Positions 18,436 to 28,809 are shown, numbered from the stretch's first letter. The stretch is 64,000 nt of DNA from Rhizobium sp. R711 (GCF_002211365.1 NZ_LOKZ01000039.1:1-64000); one strand, 5' to 3'. Notes: generated by a model not told the origin, from the sequence alone. Translations and numbers: made by a program.

Positions 18436-19050
18436 TTACGCTTGCGTCAGGAATTGCTGCGTCGTGATAGCATTTGCGTAGAAGGGTGCGATGTCGCTCA
18501 GGAACGAGGTCTGCTGCTCCTTGGTGAAGGCCGCCGACGCATCGTAGATGACGTTGGTGTGATAGCCGAGATCGTGGGCGTTGCGCACGGTCGACTCGAC
18601 GCACTGCCGCAGCGCGAAGCCCATGACGTAGATGTCGAAGATCCGGTTATTGCGCAGGTAGCTGTCTAGCGTGGTCGCGGCGAAGGCGCTGCTGCCACCG
18701 GTGCGCTCGCTGATGGTATATTCGCCGTCGAGCGGTTCGAAGCCTGGGAAGAATTCCGTCTGCTCGCCGAGGAACGAGCCATAGTCGCGCACCATCTTGC
18801 GCAGCCCGTACTTCCCTTCGCCCAGCACCCGGTAGGCCGGTTCGAGCACCATCCTGACGTGGATGACTTCGATGTTGCGGCGACGTGCCTCTTCGATGAC
18901 CTTCTTCGAATTGGCGATCGCGGTGTCGATCTGCTCGCGGTCCTGGAACTGGCCGTTGATGCCGCCGGTGGGTGCCAGCCAGTCGTTCTGATATTCGATG
19001 AGGATCAGCGCGCTCCTGGCGCCGGCTTCGTTGGATGCGTGGTCAGTCAT
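18436..19050 (-). CDS. Isochorismatase-like cysteine hydrolase
   Basis: A 204-residue isochorismatase-fold protein. The nucleophile is visible as C150 in VMGFALRQCVEST, a position also used by nicotinamidases and carbamoylases of this fold. The usual first Asp of the D-K-C triad is replaced by Glu19 (LILIEYQNDW), and the Lys appears to be replaced by Arg116 (SERTGGSSAF). This variant occurs in an uncharacterised subgroup. It is the third gene of an SDR-GST-hydrolase operon with gaps of about 50 bases, under a divergent AraC gene. The substrate is unknown. Confidence 0.88.
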   Translation of the reverse strand: MTDHASNEAGARSALILIEYQNDWLAPTGGINGQFQDREQIDTAIANSKKVIEEARRRNIEVIHVRMVLEPAYRVLGEGKYGLRKMVRDYGSFLGEQTEFFPGFEPLDGEYTISERTGGSSAFAATTLDSYLRNNRIFDIYVMGFALRQCVESTVRNAHDLGYHTNVIYDASAAFTKEQQTSFLSDIAPFYANAITTQQFLTQA

Positions 19051-19104
19051 GATGTTACTCCTTTGTTTTGGATCATGTTCGGGTGCTCGCCCCTGCGGTC
19101 GGCG

Positions 19105-19779
19105 TCAGGCCGCGAGGAGAGCCTGATGCTGGCGCAGGTGCGCGCGGAAGCGTTCGGCATAGTCCTCGACCACCGCGTTCCTGACGCTCGGACGCGCCGC
19201 CAGTGCCGCCCGCCACGCCGAGACTCGCGGGAAGCCTTCGAAGATCGCATGCGACACCGCGGGATCGATGATCGCGAAATAGCGGAAGAGCGGGGCGTAG
19301 ACCGCATCGACCATGCCGAAGGCGGCACCGGCGAAATACGGCCCCGACCCCAGCTCGGCCTCCAACTTCCGGAGCCGGTCGCGGAATGCGGAACGCTTGG
19401 CCTCCGCGGTCGCCGGATCGGTGGCGTTGAGAAACTGCCAGCCATCGGCCAGGGTCTGCGTGGCGAACTCGATCCACGCTCGCTGCCGGGCGCGCAGCAG
19501 CGCATCGTCGGGATACATCGACGCGCCGCCCTGCGTTTCGTTGAGATACTCGCAGATCACCACGCTTTCGAAGAGGATGGCGCCCTCCTCGTCGGTCTGG
19601 TGCACCTTGAGCAGCGGGACCTTGCCGGTCGGCGACAGCGCCAGGAACCAGTCCGGCTTGGCTGAGAGGTCGACGTTGGTCCGCTCGAACGGTACGTTCT
19701 TCTCCAGAAGGACGATCGCGGCGCGTTGAACGAACGGGCAGAGCGGATGGCTGATGAGTGTCAGGCTGGGGTCGGGCAT
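19105..19779 (-). CDS. Glutathione S-transferase family protein
   Basis: A 224-residue cytosolic GST. The N-terminal thioredoxin-like half has SHPLCPFVQRA, typical of omega- or zeta-like bacterial GSTs with a cysteine near position 14, and the cis-proline segment GKVPLL. The C-terminal all-helical half is complete (DAVYAPLFRYFAII). The start at 19779 has GAGAG upstream. It is the middle gene of the detoxification operon, transcribed after the SDR. It may conjugate or reduce an electrophilic compound. The substrate is not inferable. Confidence 0.9.
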   Translation of the reverse strand: MPDPSLTLISHPLCPFVQRAAIVLLEKNVPFERTNVDLSAKPDWFLALSPTGKVPLLKVHQTDEEGAILFESVVICEYLNETQGGASMYPDDALLRARQRAWIEFATQTLADGWQFLNATDPATAEAKRSAFRDRLRKLEAELGSGPYFAGAAFGMVDAVYAPLFRYFAIIDPAVSHAIFEGFPRVSAWRAALAARPSVRNAVVEDYAERFRAHLRQHQALLAA

Positions 19780-19828
19780 GATGGCTCTCGATGTGACGGC
19801 AATTCCGGATGAAGGAGCGGCGCGACGG

Positions 19829-20587
<759 letters not shown>

Positions 20588-20757
20588 GGTCTGTCCTTCC
20601 TGGAGTGGTCTCGCCGGAATGCCGCACCGCTGCGGCGTCGTTCCGATGCCAACCAGATAAGTCGGGCGGGGCGCGTCCGCCCGCCCAATGCTCTCAAACT
20701 ATTGCCTGATTGTCTCAGGCTCTTTGCTTGTTCGAAAAACAGTGCCATAGAAGGCTC

Positions 20758-21657
20758 ATGACCGAGCATCTCCAGCCGCATATCGACCTCGCCCTGCGCC
20801 ACGCGCGATCGGGGATGACCGTTACGCCGATCCAGCGACTGGAGATCGGCGTGGGGCAAGCGACCTCCGGCACGTCGCCGTGCCTGTACCGCTCGATGAT
20901 CTGCTTCATCCTGCAGGGGTCGAAGGATGTGGCGATCCACGACAATCTGTTGCGCTACGACTCCTCGCAGTATCTCGTCAGCGCGCTGGATCTGCCGCTG
21001 AGCGGCCAGATCCACGATGCCGATGACGGCCGGCCCTATGTCGCGGTGTCGCTCGTCCTCGACCCCGCATTGCTGGCCGAGATCGCGTCCACCATGCCAC
21101 CGGTGCGCGACGCCGATGCGCCTGGCATCGGGATCGCGATCAATCTGATGACCCCGCCGCTGCGCGACACGCTGCTGCGCCTGCTGGCCTTGCTCGACAC
21201 GCCGGGCGACATTCCGGTTCTGGCGCCGATGGCGGAACGCGAATTGCTTTATCGTCTCCTGCAAGGCCCGCAGGGGCGCCTGCTGCGCCATATCGCCCGG
21301 CCCGAGGGGGCGCTCGGCCGGATCCGGCGTGCGGTCGAATGGATTCGCGATCACCACAATACGCGGCTGCGGATCGAAGCCCTGTGCGATGCAAGCGGCA
21401 TGAGCCGCGCCAGCCTGCACCGCCACTTCGTGGCGCTGACTGGGCTAAGCCCGATCCAGTATCAGAAGCAGCTTCGATTGCAGGAAGCGCGACAACTGCT
21501 GCTCTCCGGCGACCGAACCGCTTCAGATGTAGCCTTCGCAGTAGGTTACGAAAGCGCCTCGCAATTCAGTCGCGAATATCTCCGGCAATTCGGCGTACCC
21601 CCGGTGCGCGACATACGTCAGCTCAGGCAGGCGATCGGCAGCTCAGCAGCGGCGTAA
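20758..21657 (+). CDS. AraC-family regulator (AraC_N type)
   Basis: A 299-residue regulator. The N-terminal domain (PCLYRSMICFILQGSKDVAI, then SALDLPLSGQI) is the AraC_N family found in regulators divergent from oxidoreductases. Two helix-turn-helix motifs are at the C-terminus (IEALCDASGMSRASLHRHF and SDVAFAVGYESASQFSREY). ATG 20758 follows GAAGG closely; a longer in-frame start at 20710 is less likely. Its divergence from the SDR operon indicates that it controls SDR-GST-hydrolase expression. Confidence 0.9.
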   Translation: MTEHLQPHIDLALRHARSGMTVTPIQRLEIGVGQATSGTSPCLYRSMICFILQGSKDVAIHDNLLRYDSSQYLVSALDLPLSGQIHDADDGRPYVAVSLVLDPALLAEIASTMPPVRDADAPGIGIAINLMTPPLRDTLLRLLALLDTPGDIPVLAPMAERELLYRLLQGPQGRLLRHIARPEGALGRIRRAVEWIRDHHNTRLRIEALCDASGMSRASLHRHFVALTGLSPIQYQKQLRLQEARQLLLSGDRTASDVAFAVGYESASQFSREYLRQFGVPPVRDIRQLRQAIGSSAAA

Positions 21658-21804
21658 TCGGCCATATTGCATCGTCTGTATGATGCTCGTCCGCCGAACG
21701 AACGTCTGCTTACGAGAGTTGACGAGGCCACAATCGGCGACCGAATTGGGGGCGCGAAGCTGCCATCTATTCTACTGAGGGTTTGAGGCTACATGACAGT
21801 GTAG

Positions 21805-21830
21805 GTCTTGAAGAGATACGAACCTTCGAC
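21805..21830 (+). repeat. T-arm-like junction motif, copy 3
   Basis: GTCTTGAAGAGATACGAACC followed by TTCGAC. It lies between the 3' ends of the AraC regulator and dnaE2, at the border of the detoxification block and the mutasome block. Confidence 0.55.
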
Positions 21831-21852
21831 ACGTGAATTCCATGGTGCCCTT

Positions 21853-24800
21853 TCACTGAAAATCCTTACTCTTCACCTTCAGCGTATCGATATGAAGATC
21901 ACGAACATACATATCGCGCGCCTGCACGACCGGCTTCGGCGTATCGCGTGGATTCGGACCGCCACCATGGGCGAACTCGTCGCCCCGGCCTGTGGGTAGC
22001 TTCAACTCGGTGTCGCGGTCGGCCAGCCCTGAGAGATCGCCGGACAGATCGAATAGCTCTTGCGCCACCAGGTGCACCACCTCCCCTTCCCGCTGGATCC
22101 GCCCGTTGATCGCCATCATGGACGATCCGAGGACAACCCGCCTGCGCTTTTCGAACAGCGTCGGCCAAACCACGATGTTGGCCGGCCCCGTCTCGTCCTC
22201 GATGGTGATGAACATCACGCCCTTGGCCGACCCAGGCTTCTGGCGCACGAGGACAAGGCCAGCGGTGTAGACCCACCGGCCATCGCGCGCATTCATCGCC
22301 TCGCTACAGGTGATGATGTTGCGCTCCTGCAGATCCCTACGCAGGAAAGCGATCGGATGCTGGCGCAATGTCAGGCCGGTATGGCTATAATCCTGGATGA
22401 CGTTATGTCCGTCCGTCATCTGCCGAAGCTCCACCTCCGGCTCCTGCTGTTCGGCGATGGTCTGCATCTCACGTTCGGCGGCGGCGGCAAACAGCGGCAG
22501 CGGTTCGTCGCGGAGCGCCTTGATTGCCCAGAGGGCATCGCGCCGTTCGAACTTCAACGACGGCAGGAAAGCATCCCCCTGGGCGAGCTGAACGAGAGCC
22601 TCGGCGGGTACGCCGGACCGGCGCCATATGTCGTCGACCGACCGGAAATCACTGTTCATGCGTGCCGCGACAATTCGGGCGGCATCCGCGACCGCCAGTC
22701 CCTTGACCCGCCGGAACCCGAGCCTGACCGCATGACGACCAGAATTATCAATTCTCTCCAGCGTGCAATCCCAGCGGGACCGATTGATGCAGACGGGACG
22801 CACCTCCACCCCATGCGCTCTCGCGTCGCCGACGATCTGGGCCGGCGCGTAAAAGCCCATGGGCTGGCTGTTGATCAGCGCCGCGCAGAAGGCTTCGGGA
22901 TAGTGGCGTTTGATGAAGCTCGAGGCGTAGGCAATAAGCGCAAAGGAGGCCGCATGGCTTTCTGGAAAGCCGTAGGAACCAAATCCCTCCAGCTGCGAGA
23001 AGGTCTTTTCTGCAAACGCCGGCGAGTAACCGTTCTTCACCATGCCGCAGACAAGCTTGTCCTTGAAACGCAAGACGCCGCCGGTGAACTTGAAGGTCGC
23101 CATGGATTTGCGCAGTTGGTCGGCCTCGCCACCGGTGAACCCCGCACAGACCATAGCGACCCGCATGGCGCTTTCCTGAAACAACGGCACGCCAAGCGTC
23201 TTGCCAAGAACCGCCTCAAGCTCCGGCGTTGGATACTCGACCGCCTCCTTGCCTTCACGCCGGCGAAGATAGGGATGCACCATGTTCCCCTGGATCGGCC
23301 CGGGCCGGACGATCGCCACTTGGACGACGAGATCGTAGAATGTCCGCGGCTTCAGCCGCGGCAGCATTGCCATCTGGGCGCGGCTTTCGATCTGGAAGGT
23401 GCCAAGCGTATCGGCCTTGCGGATCATCGCATAAGTGGCCGGATCTTCTTGCGGGATGGTCGCAAGATCGATGTCCCGGTCCTTGTGCTCCCGGATGAGT
23501 TCGAATGCCTTGGCCATACAGGTGAGCATGCCGAGTGCCAGCACATCAACCTTCATGAACTTCAGCGCTTCGACGTCATCCTTGTCCCACTCGATGATCT
23601 GCCGATCCTTCATCGTCGCCGGCTCGATCGGCACCAGATCGTCGAGCCGGTCATGGGTGAGGACGAACCCGCCCGGGTGTTGGCCGAGATGGCGAGGCGC
23701 GCCCATCAGCTGTTGGGCCAGTTTCAGGGTCAGGGTAAGACGCCGATCGTCGGGATTGAGATTGAGCTCACGGACATTGCGGTCGCAGACCTCTTCCGAC
23801 CAGGACCACATGTCTGAGGAGAGTGCCTTGATCACGTCCTCTGGCAGTCCGAGCGCCTTGCCAACGTCGCGGGTGGCGCCGCGAGCCCGATAGCGCGTGA
23901 CGGTGGCGCAAAGTGCCGCTTTCTCTCGCCCATAGGTCCGGTAGATCCATTGAATGACCTCCTCGCGCCGCTCATGCTCGAAGTCGACGTCGATATCCGG
24001 GGGCTCGTCACGCTCCTGCGATACGAAGCGCTCAAACAGCAGATCGTTGGTGGAGGGGTCGATGCTGGTGATGCCGAGAATATAGCAGACGGCACTGTTG
24101 GCGGCCGATCCGCGGCCCTGGCACAAGATCCCCTGACTGCGGGCATAGCGGACGATCGAGAAGACGGTCAGGAAGTATGGCGCGTATTTCATGGTGCGGA
24201 TGAGATCGAGCTCATGGCGAACGATCTTCAGCACATCAGGCGGCAGGCCTTCCGGATAGCGATCGGGCACGCATTGCCAAACATAGTGCTCGAGCGAGGA
24301 TTGGGCGTCCTTGCCCGGCACGATCGCTTCCTCGGGATACTGATAGGTGAGCTCCTCGAGCGAAAACGTGCATCGCCGCACGATCTCCATCGTCCGCGCC
24401 AGAGCCTCCGGATAACGCGGAAACAGCCTCTGCATTTCCTCCGGCGGTTTGAGATAACGATCAGCGTGGCGCTCGCGCTCGAAACCAACATCATCAATCA
24501 TGGTGTTGTGACGGATGCAGGTGACGACATCCTGCAACTGCCGCCGGCCCGGCTCATGGAAAAGCACGTCATTGGTGACGACGGTTTTCACGCGGAACTT
24601 GGCTGCCATGTTGGAAATCTCATGCAGGCGCAGCTGGTCATTCGGCCGCCGACGCAGGCAGAGCGAGACATGGGCACGGTCGCCAAAGACCTCGGCCAGT
24701 TTGCGCAATTGCACGGCGCAGGTCTCGTCGGCGAGATCAGGCACGAGAATGCCGATCATCCCGTCGCAATAGGCGACGATATCATCCCAGTGAAGGATAC

Positions 24801-25110
24801 AGTTGTTCTTGCCGCCCCGGCTTTTGCCAAGAGTGATAAGCCGTGTCAGCCTCGAATAGGCGGTGCGATCGATCGGGTAGACCAACACCGACATGCCATC
24901 GGTAAGGTCCAGCCGGCAGCCGACGAGGAGGCGCAGGCCGGTCGCGCGCGATGCTTCCAGCGCGCGGACGATACCGGCCAGGCTGTTGCGATCGACCACA
25001 CCGATTGCCTCGATGCCAAGCTCCCTGGCGCGGGTAAACAGCTCGTCGGCCGACGACGCCCCGCGCAGGAATGAGAAATGGGTGGTGACCTGGAGTTCGG
25101 CGTAGCTCAT
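21853..25110 (-). CDS. dnaE2: Error-prone DNA polymerase DnaE2 (ImuC)
   Basis: A 1085-residue C-family polymerase of full length. It has an N-terminal PHP domain (THFSFLRGASS), the polymerase core with the acidic motif PDIDVDF at 371-377 and D524 in KVDVLALGM, the GRGSAANS motif (332-339), the helix-hairpin-helix region and a C-terminal OB fold. With ImuA and ImuB it forms the SOS-induced mutasome that copies damaged DNA in many bacteria lacking umuDC. The start overlaps the natural imuB stop by four bases (ATGA). This copy has no visible damage, unlike imuB. Confidence 0.96.
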   Translation of the reverse strand: MSYAELQVTTHFSFLRGASSADELFTRARELGIEAIGVVDRNSLAGIVRALEASRATGLRLLVGCRLDLTDGMSVLVYPIDRTAYSRLTRLITLGKSRGGKNNCILHWDDIVAYCDGMIGILVPDLADETCAVQLRKLAEVFGDRAHVSLCLRRRPNDQLRLHEISNMAAKFRVKTVVTNDVLFHEPGRRQLQDVVTCIRHNTMIDDVGFERERHADRYLKPPEEMQRLFPRYPEALARTMEIVRRCTFSLEELTYQYPEEAIVPGKDAQSSLEHYVWQCVPDRYPEGLPPDVLKIVRHELDLIRTMKYAPYFLTVFSIVRYARSQGILCQGRGSAANSAVCYILGITSIDPSTNDLLFERFVSQERDEPPDIDVDFEHERREEVIQWIYRTYGREKAALCATVTRYRARGATRDVGKALGLPEDVIKALSSDMWSWSEEVCDRNVRELNLNPDDRRLTLTLKLAQQLMGAPRHLGQHPGGFVLTHDRLDDLVPIEPATMKDRQIIEWDKDDVEALKFMKVDVLALGMLTCMAKAFELIREHKDRDIDLATIPQEDPATYAMIRKADTLGTFQIESRAQMAMLPRLKPRTFYDLVVQVAIVRPGPIQGNMVHPYLRRREGKEAVEYPTPELEAVLGKTLGVPLFQESAMRVAMVCAGFTGGEADQLRKSMATFKFTGGVLRFKDKLVCGMVKNGYSPAFAEKTFSQLEGFGSYGFPESHAASFALIAYASSFIKRHYPEAFCAALINSQPMGFYAPAQIVGDARAHGVEVRPVCINRSRWDCTLERIDNSGRHAVRLGFRRVKGLAVADAARIVAARMNSDFRSVDDIWRRSGVPAEALVQLAQGDAFLPSLKFERRDALWAIKALRDEPLPLFAAAAEREMQTIAEQQEPEVELRQMTDGHNVIQDYSHTGLTLRQHPIAFLRRDLQERNIITCSEAMNARDGRWVYTAGLVLVRQKPGSAKGVMFITIEDETGPANIVVWPTLFEKRRRVVLGSSMMAINGRIQREGEVVHLVAQELFDLSGDLSGLADRDTELKLPTGRGDEFAHGGGPNPRDTPKPVVQARDMYVRDLHIDTLKVKSKDFQ

Positions 25111-26617
25111 GCGAATATTCCATGCATGAACCAGCGATGGTCACCGGTCTCCGGATCGACACCATCCCCCGCCCTGAACACCCAGAGCCTCTCGCCGGCT
25201 TCGTCCTCGATGACGAAATAATCCCTGACCGCCTCCATCTCGGCGTCGCGCTGCCACCATTCCCCAAATATGCGTTCCGGACCGTCGGCACGTTTGACCT
25301 GTGTCGCCGACCGCGCCAGGTGATCGACGCCGGTGGATGGTCCGGCATCAGGGCAATGGCGGTGATGAGTTCCGGCCGCGGCAGCAACCGCACTGGCCGG
25401 CGCCAATGACCAACCCATGCCACCTCGAGCGGCTCAGAGGCGGCTCCAATCCGCTGAACCGAGCGTTCGGGCACATCCGATGCAACAGGGGCGACGCGGT
25501 AGACCCGCTGGCCACGGTTGCCGTAAATGTCGATCAAAGGAGTGACATCCCTCACCTCGTCCTCGACCAGAGACGAGACCCTCTGCATGTCCTCGAGCGA
25601 TTCGGCGATGACGGCAACTAGCGTGAGTTTTTCGATCCCGAAGCCGGGTTCGATCTTCTCCGTCCGGTCGCGAAACAGCCTCGTCAGCCAGGCGACATCG
25701 CGGGCCGGCTTGGCCGTCCCGGCACGGATCGCCTGCCTTGTACCGTCAACCTTTTCGACGATCAGGTCGGCGCGGCGCACCCCGAGACCACGTTTCTGAA
25801 GCTCGCCGATCAACTGTACGACCAGCCTGCCGACATATTTGTCGATGGTCTCGGCGGCGCCGATCGGCTCCGCGAAGGCTCTGGAGACTTCAATCAGTTC
25901 CGGCGTTCGGATCGGATCGATCGGCTCGGAGACGCGGCCGAACATCTGGTCGAGGCGTCGGGCGATTTCGGGTCCGAAGCGCAGTGTCAGCGGCGCGCGC
26001 GGGGTATTGGCCAATTCGCCGATTGTCTGGAAGCCGAGGGTGGTGAGATCGCCGACGATCTTTTCCGGAAGGCGAAGCAGCGTGATCGGCAGCTTTTCGA
26101 CGGCGGGGACGGTCTTGCCGATTGGCACGACGACGGTCTCGCGGCTGATCGCCCGCGCGCAAGCGTGTGCGGCACCCCAGGTATCGGCAATCGCGACCCT
26201 GGCCGTCAGCTTTCGCGCCAGGAACTGGTTGGAGATCTTGGTGACCATTGGCAACTCGCCGCCCTGCAGATGATCGGCGCCCTCAGTGTCGAGAACGATC
26301 CCGTCGGTGCCATCGACCGCGACAACAGGGGAATATTGCGTCAGCGCCCACAGCGTGATCCGTTCGAGAGCTGCCGCATCGGCATCCGGCTGCGCATCAA
26401 CAAGCCTCAGCCCCCGAAATAGAGCCTGGGCTTTGGCCGCCGGCATGCCGACACGCAGACCGGCCTTGCGAGCAGCCGCATCGACGGCCGAAACCCAGCG
26501 CTTCGAGCCGCTCTTGGCGATCACCGCGATTGCCTGCTCAGCCGGAATGGACGGATCGTCGCGTCTGATCCGATCGGTCGGCAGATCCGGGAGATAGATC
26601 GATACGACCCTTGTCAT
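25107..26617 (-). pseudogene. imuB: ImuB (Y-family polymerase-like), frameshifted near the C-terminus
   Basis: The first ~439 codons give a normal ImuB: Y-polymerase-like fold (IYLPDLPTDR, then SPVVAVDGTDGIVLD), lacking the full catalytic acid set as usual for ImuB, up to SITWRGRRHR. At about 25298-25301 the frame shifts. The natural tail (KRADGPERIFGEWW, then DYFVIEDEAGERLWVFRAG, ending MHGIFA) is found one frame over and ends with the expected ATGA overlap with dnaE2. One extra base would restore about 63 codons. As written, translation runs on into the dnaE2 region and the native C-terminus is lost. Confidence 0.85.
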
Positions 26618-27302
26618 CACACGCCCTCACGAGAAACTCAGCACACCCACCCGCTTTCACGCGCATCAGTTCCAGAAACCACTGCGCCCGGCCAACGCCA
26701 GGCACCGGAAGGTCTTCCGACGGAATGACGCTGACCCTCCAACGGGTGGTACTGGCTGTCGGCTGGCCAAAGTCATTGGCCTCCGTCTGTCTTCGCCATC
26801 GCCGCACCGTGAGCGCCATCGTCCCGGTGCGCTCCGCGGCAAGCTGCAGGCGCCGGGAGCTGACCATCGGCAGGCGAACGAGCTCACCGACCACGGCGCC
26901 AAGACCACCAAAGGACAAGCCTTCCTCCATGTTGGCAAGTACGTCTTCCTCCTTGTCGGACTCGACGAAGATCACCCGGTCGGGATGGAGGCCGACCTGT
27001 GCCAGTGCCGGAAAGAACAGATCGGGCCGCGTCAGGCACCAGACGATTGGACCCCTGGTGCGCGCCGCAATGCCGGCCGCACAGAGTGCGGCCGCGGCCC
27101 CATCAACCGTCCCAGACCCGCCGCCGGCGAACTCATGCAGTGCCCCATAGGCCAAGCCACCGCCGGGCAGAACGGCATCGATATCAGGCACGCCAAAGGC
27201 AAGACAGCCGGCCTTCCTGGCGGACAAGCCCTGAAGCGTAGAGATCCGCTCGCGCAGATCGGAAATCACATCTGAAATCCCCGGGGAACGGGCAGCAGTC
27301 AT
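26538..27302 (-). CDS. imuA: ImuA mutasome protein
   Basis: A 254-residue RecA-fold-related ImuA. It begins ISTLQGLSARKAGCLAFGVP and carries the family segment LPGGGLAYGALHEFAGGG in place of a standard Walker A, then FVESDKEEDVLANMEEGLSF. ImuA helps recruit ImuB and DnaE2 at lesions. It is the first gene of the operon, 70 bases downstream of a LexA box, with AAGGGAG nine bases before ATG. Its end overlaps the imuB start by about 80 bases, longer than usual, so the exact ends of imuA and imuB may be shifted. Confidence 0.9.
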   Translation of the reverse strand: MTAARSPGISDVISDLRERISTLQGLSARKAGCLAFGVPDIDAVLPGGGLAYGALHEFAGGGSGTVDGAAAALCAAGIAARTRGPIVWCLTRPDLFFPALAQVGLHPDRVIFVESDKEEDVLANMEEGLSFGGLGAVVGELVRLPMVSSRRLQLAAERTGTMALTVRRWRRQTEANDFGQPTASTTRWRVSVIPSEDLPVPGVGRAQWFLELMRVKAGGCAEFLVRACDDKGRIDLSPGSADRSDQTRRSVHSG

Positions 27303-27372
27303 CGTTCACGGCTCCCTTCAAGATCGTGCGGCGTCAGGATCGGGCCGACATCATGTCGAGCAAAATGCGGAT

Positions 27373-27387
27373 GTTCCCTTTCTGTTC
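27373..27387. promoter_or_regulatory. LexA (SOS) box upstream of imuA
   Basis: GTTCCCTTTCTGTTC is an exact GTTC-N7-GTTC match to the LexA site known in rhizobia and other alphaproteobacteria. It lies about 70 bp before the imuA start, where repression of the imuA-imuB-dnaE2 operon is expected. Confidence 0.85.
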
Positions 27388-27689
27388 CCGACAACCATAA
27401 GAGTCAAGCAACCCGAAGGATGGGAATATTATCCTGAATATTGTAAAATCCGCGAATTGCTATCGGAATCAAGCGGGTAGCTGGCGAGCGATTTTTTCCG
27501 CTGACTGTGGTTTGAACCACTATCCGCTTGGATAACGGGGATAAAGCTGAGATCGTCACGGTGTTTTAAACTTTCCCTGCTGAACTGCCGCCAGGCGTGG
27601 GCGATAAACTCAGGGCCAAGGGTCAAGCCGTCGATATGGGCGAGCTCATTCGCATTGTCCCGGTCACCACATTTGCGAAACCTGATCCC
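27388..27689. other. Region without a recognisable gene
   Basis: About 300 bases between the mutasome promoter and the SRAP remnant. Possible lost N-terminal SRAP sequence is not recognisable. Confidence 0.35.
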
Positions 27690-28061
27690 GCCAGCCAGGA
27701 GGACGGTAGGCAAGGTGCCGAATGCCTGGTTCGCGCGTGACGAAGGCAAATCCTTGGCATTCATGTGCCGCAACGGAAGAGCGTCCGGAAGGTGAAAGAC
27801 GGGATGACCGCCGATGATCTCTATGGTTTCCTGACGACGGATCCGAACAACCTGGTGAAGCCCATTCACGACAAGGCGATGCCGGTGCTGCTGCCCACCT
27901 CAGACGAGACCGACGTCTGGATGCGGGCGCCGTGGATGAGGCGATGCACTTGGCGCGGCCGCTACCCGCTGCCGCGCTGATCGTCTCGTCTCGTGAGCCA
28001 TACGGCTCCTTGATCGTTCACAAAGGACGGTGAACCGTTTCAGCAGGCGATGCTATTCTAG
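27690..28061 (+). pseudogene. SRAP (YedK/HMCES-like) remnant, several frameshifts
   Basis: Successive frames give SVRKVKDGMTADDLYGFLTT, then DPNNLVKPIHDKAMPVLLPT and SDETDVWMRAPW, then, after a shift, EAMHLARPLPAAAL and SREPYGSLIV. The end is GEPFQQAMLF, followed by a stop at 28061. The VKPIH-KAMP block is the conserved second half of SRAP proteins, carrying the histidine that supports the abasic-site cross-link. The N-terminal Cys2 half is gone. It is divergent from imuABC, matching the known association of SRAP genes with this operon. Confidence 0.8.
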
Positions 28062-28236
28062 ATAGACCAGTTCTCGATCGCCGTCGCCACATTTGACTCT
28101 GCCGACGAATGTTCGTGTTCTTTTCGATAGGGAAGGATACGCGCTTGTGTCGCCGGCCGGCTTTACGCGGCAACCTTGCCGCGCCTAACATAGATCGCTA
28201 AAGCCATAGCGCTTGGCATTGAAAAAAGAGGGCACC

Positions 28237-28440
28237 ATGGCAACTGGCACTGTAAAATTCTTCAATCAGGACAAGGGTTTTGGCTTCATCACCCCTGACA
28301 ATGGCGGACCGGACGTGTTCGTTCACATCTCGGCGGTCGGTTTTGGTGGCTCGTTGAAAGATGGCCAAAAGGTCAGCTACGACGTAGGCCAGGACCGCAA
28401 GACGGGTAAATCGAAAGCCGAAAACGTCGCCGTTCTCTGA
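28237..28440 (+). CDS. Cold-shock protein (CspA family)
   Basis: A 67-residue single cold-shock domain with RNP1 KGFGFI (13-18) and RNP2 VFVHI (27-31), binding single-stranded RNA or DNA as a chaperone. The start at 28237 has AGAGGG upstream. The 175-base stretch before it is free of genes and may hold the 5' leader typical of csp genes. A hairpin follows the stop. Complete and typical of rhizobial csp paralogues; whether cold regulates it cannot be told. Confidence 0.95.
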   Translation: MATGTVKFFNQDKGFGFITPDNGGPDVFVHISAVGFGGSLKDGQKVSYDVGQDRKTGKSKAENVAVL

Positions 28441-28444
28441 AGTC

Positions 28445-28472
28445 GCTTGCCCCGTCTTGAGACGGGGCAAGC
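28445..28472 (+). terminator. Hairpin downstream of the cold-shock gene
   Basis: A perfect 12-bp stem, GCTTGCCCCGTC / GACGGGGCAAGC, with a TTGA loop starts four bases after the csp stop codon. No long T run follows, so it may act as a weak terminator or as a 3' stabiliser. Confidence 0.75.
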
Positions 28473-28480
28473 ATTCCCTG

Positions 28481-28510
28481 GCGCTTAAGGGGTTCGAACC
28501 TTCGGCCCTG
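28481..28510 (+). repeat. T-arm-like junction motif, copy 4
   Basis: GCGCTTAAGGGGTTCGAACC followed by TTCGGCCCTG, the copy with the most tRNA-like T-loop (GGTTCGAAC on the other strand). It lies directly after the csp hairpin. Confidence 0.6.
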
Positions 28511-28587
28511 TGGAAGCTCGGATACGAGCGATAGTCATCTTTCGATTTTCTGGTATCGTGCGGTCCATAGCGTGGGGAGTAGGCGTT

Positions 28588-28809
28588 ATGAAGAGTTTGG
28601 TTCCGGACGAGTTCTATTGGGCTCGATCAAATAAGTACGCAGGCGGCCGGACGACGATCGTGCAGGTTTCCACGATCTTCGGAGAATCCCCTGACTTCTG
28701 GACATTGGCGGTACCGGGATCCGATCAGCATCACATGATCGGCGATTTCGAGATCATTGCCCCCGTTGAGCCGCTCGAAGCCCATCCTCTACGTCACGCC
28801 GCGGAATAG
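28588..28809 (+). CDS. Small hypothetical protein (73 aa)
   Basis: ATG 28588 follows GGGGAG at workable spacing. The product MKSLVPDEFYWARSNKYAGG, then RTTIVQVSTIFG and DFWTLAVPGSDQ, looks like a compact beta-rich domain with an SH3-like feel. I do not recognise a named family. It is intact and precedes a convergent cysteine-rich small gene. Confidence 0.5.
   Translation: MKSLVPDEFYWARSNKYAGGRTTIVQVSTIFGESPDFWTLAVPGSDQHHMIGDFEIIAPVEPLEAHPLRHAAE

Noticed and set aside
22060..23817. Long open frame (585 codons) on the plus strand inside dnaE2
   Set aside because: It is antisense to a clear DnaE2 with all motifs, has no recognisable signature, and such frames are common opposite GC-rich genes.
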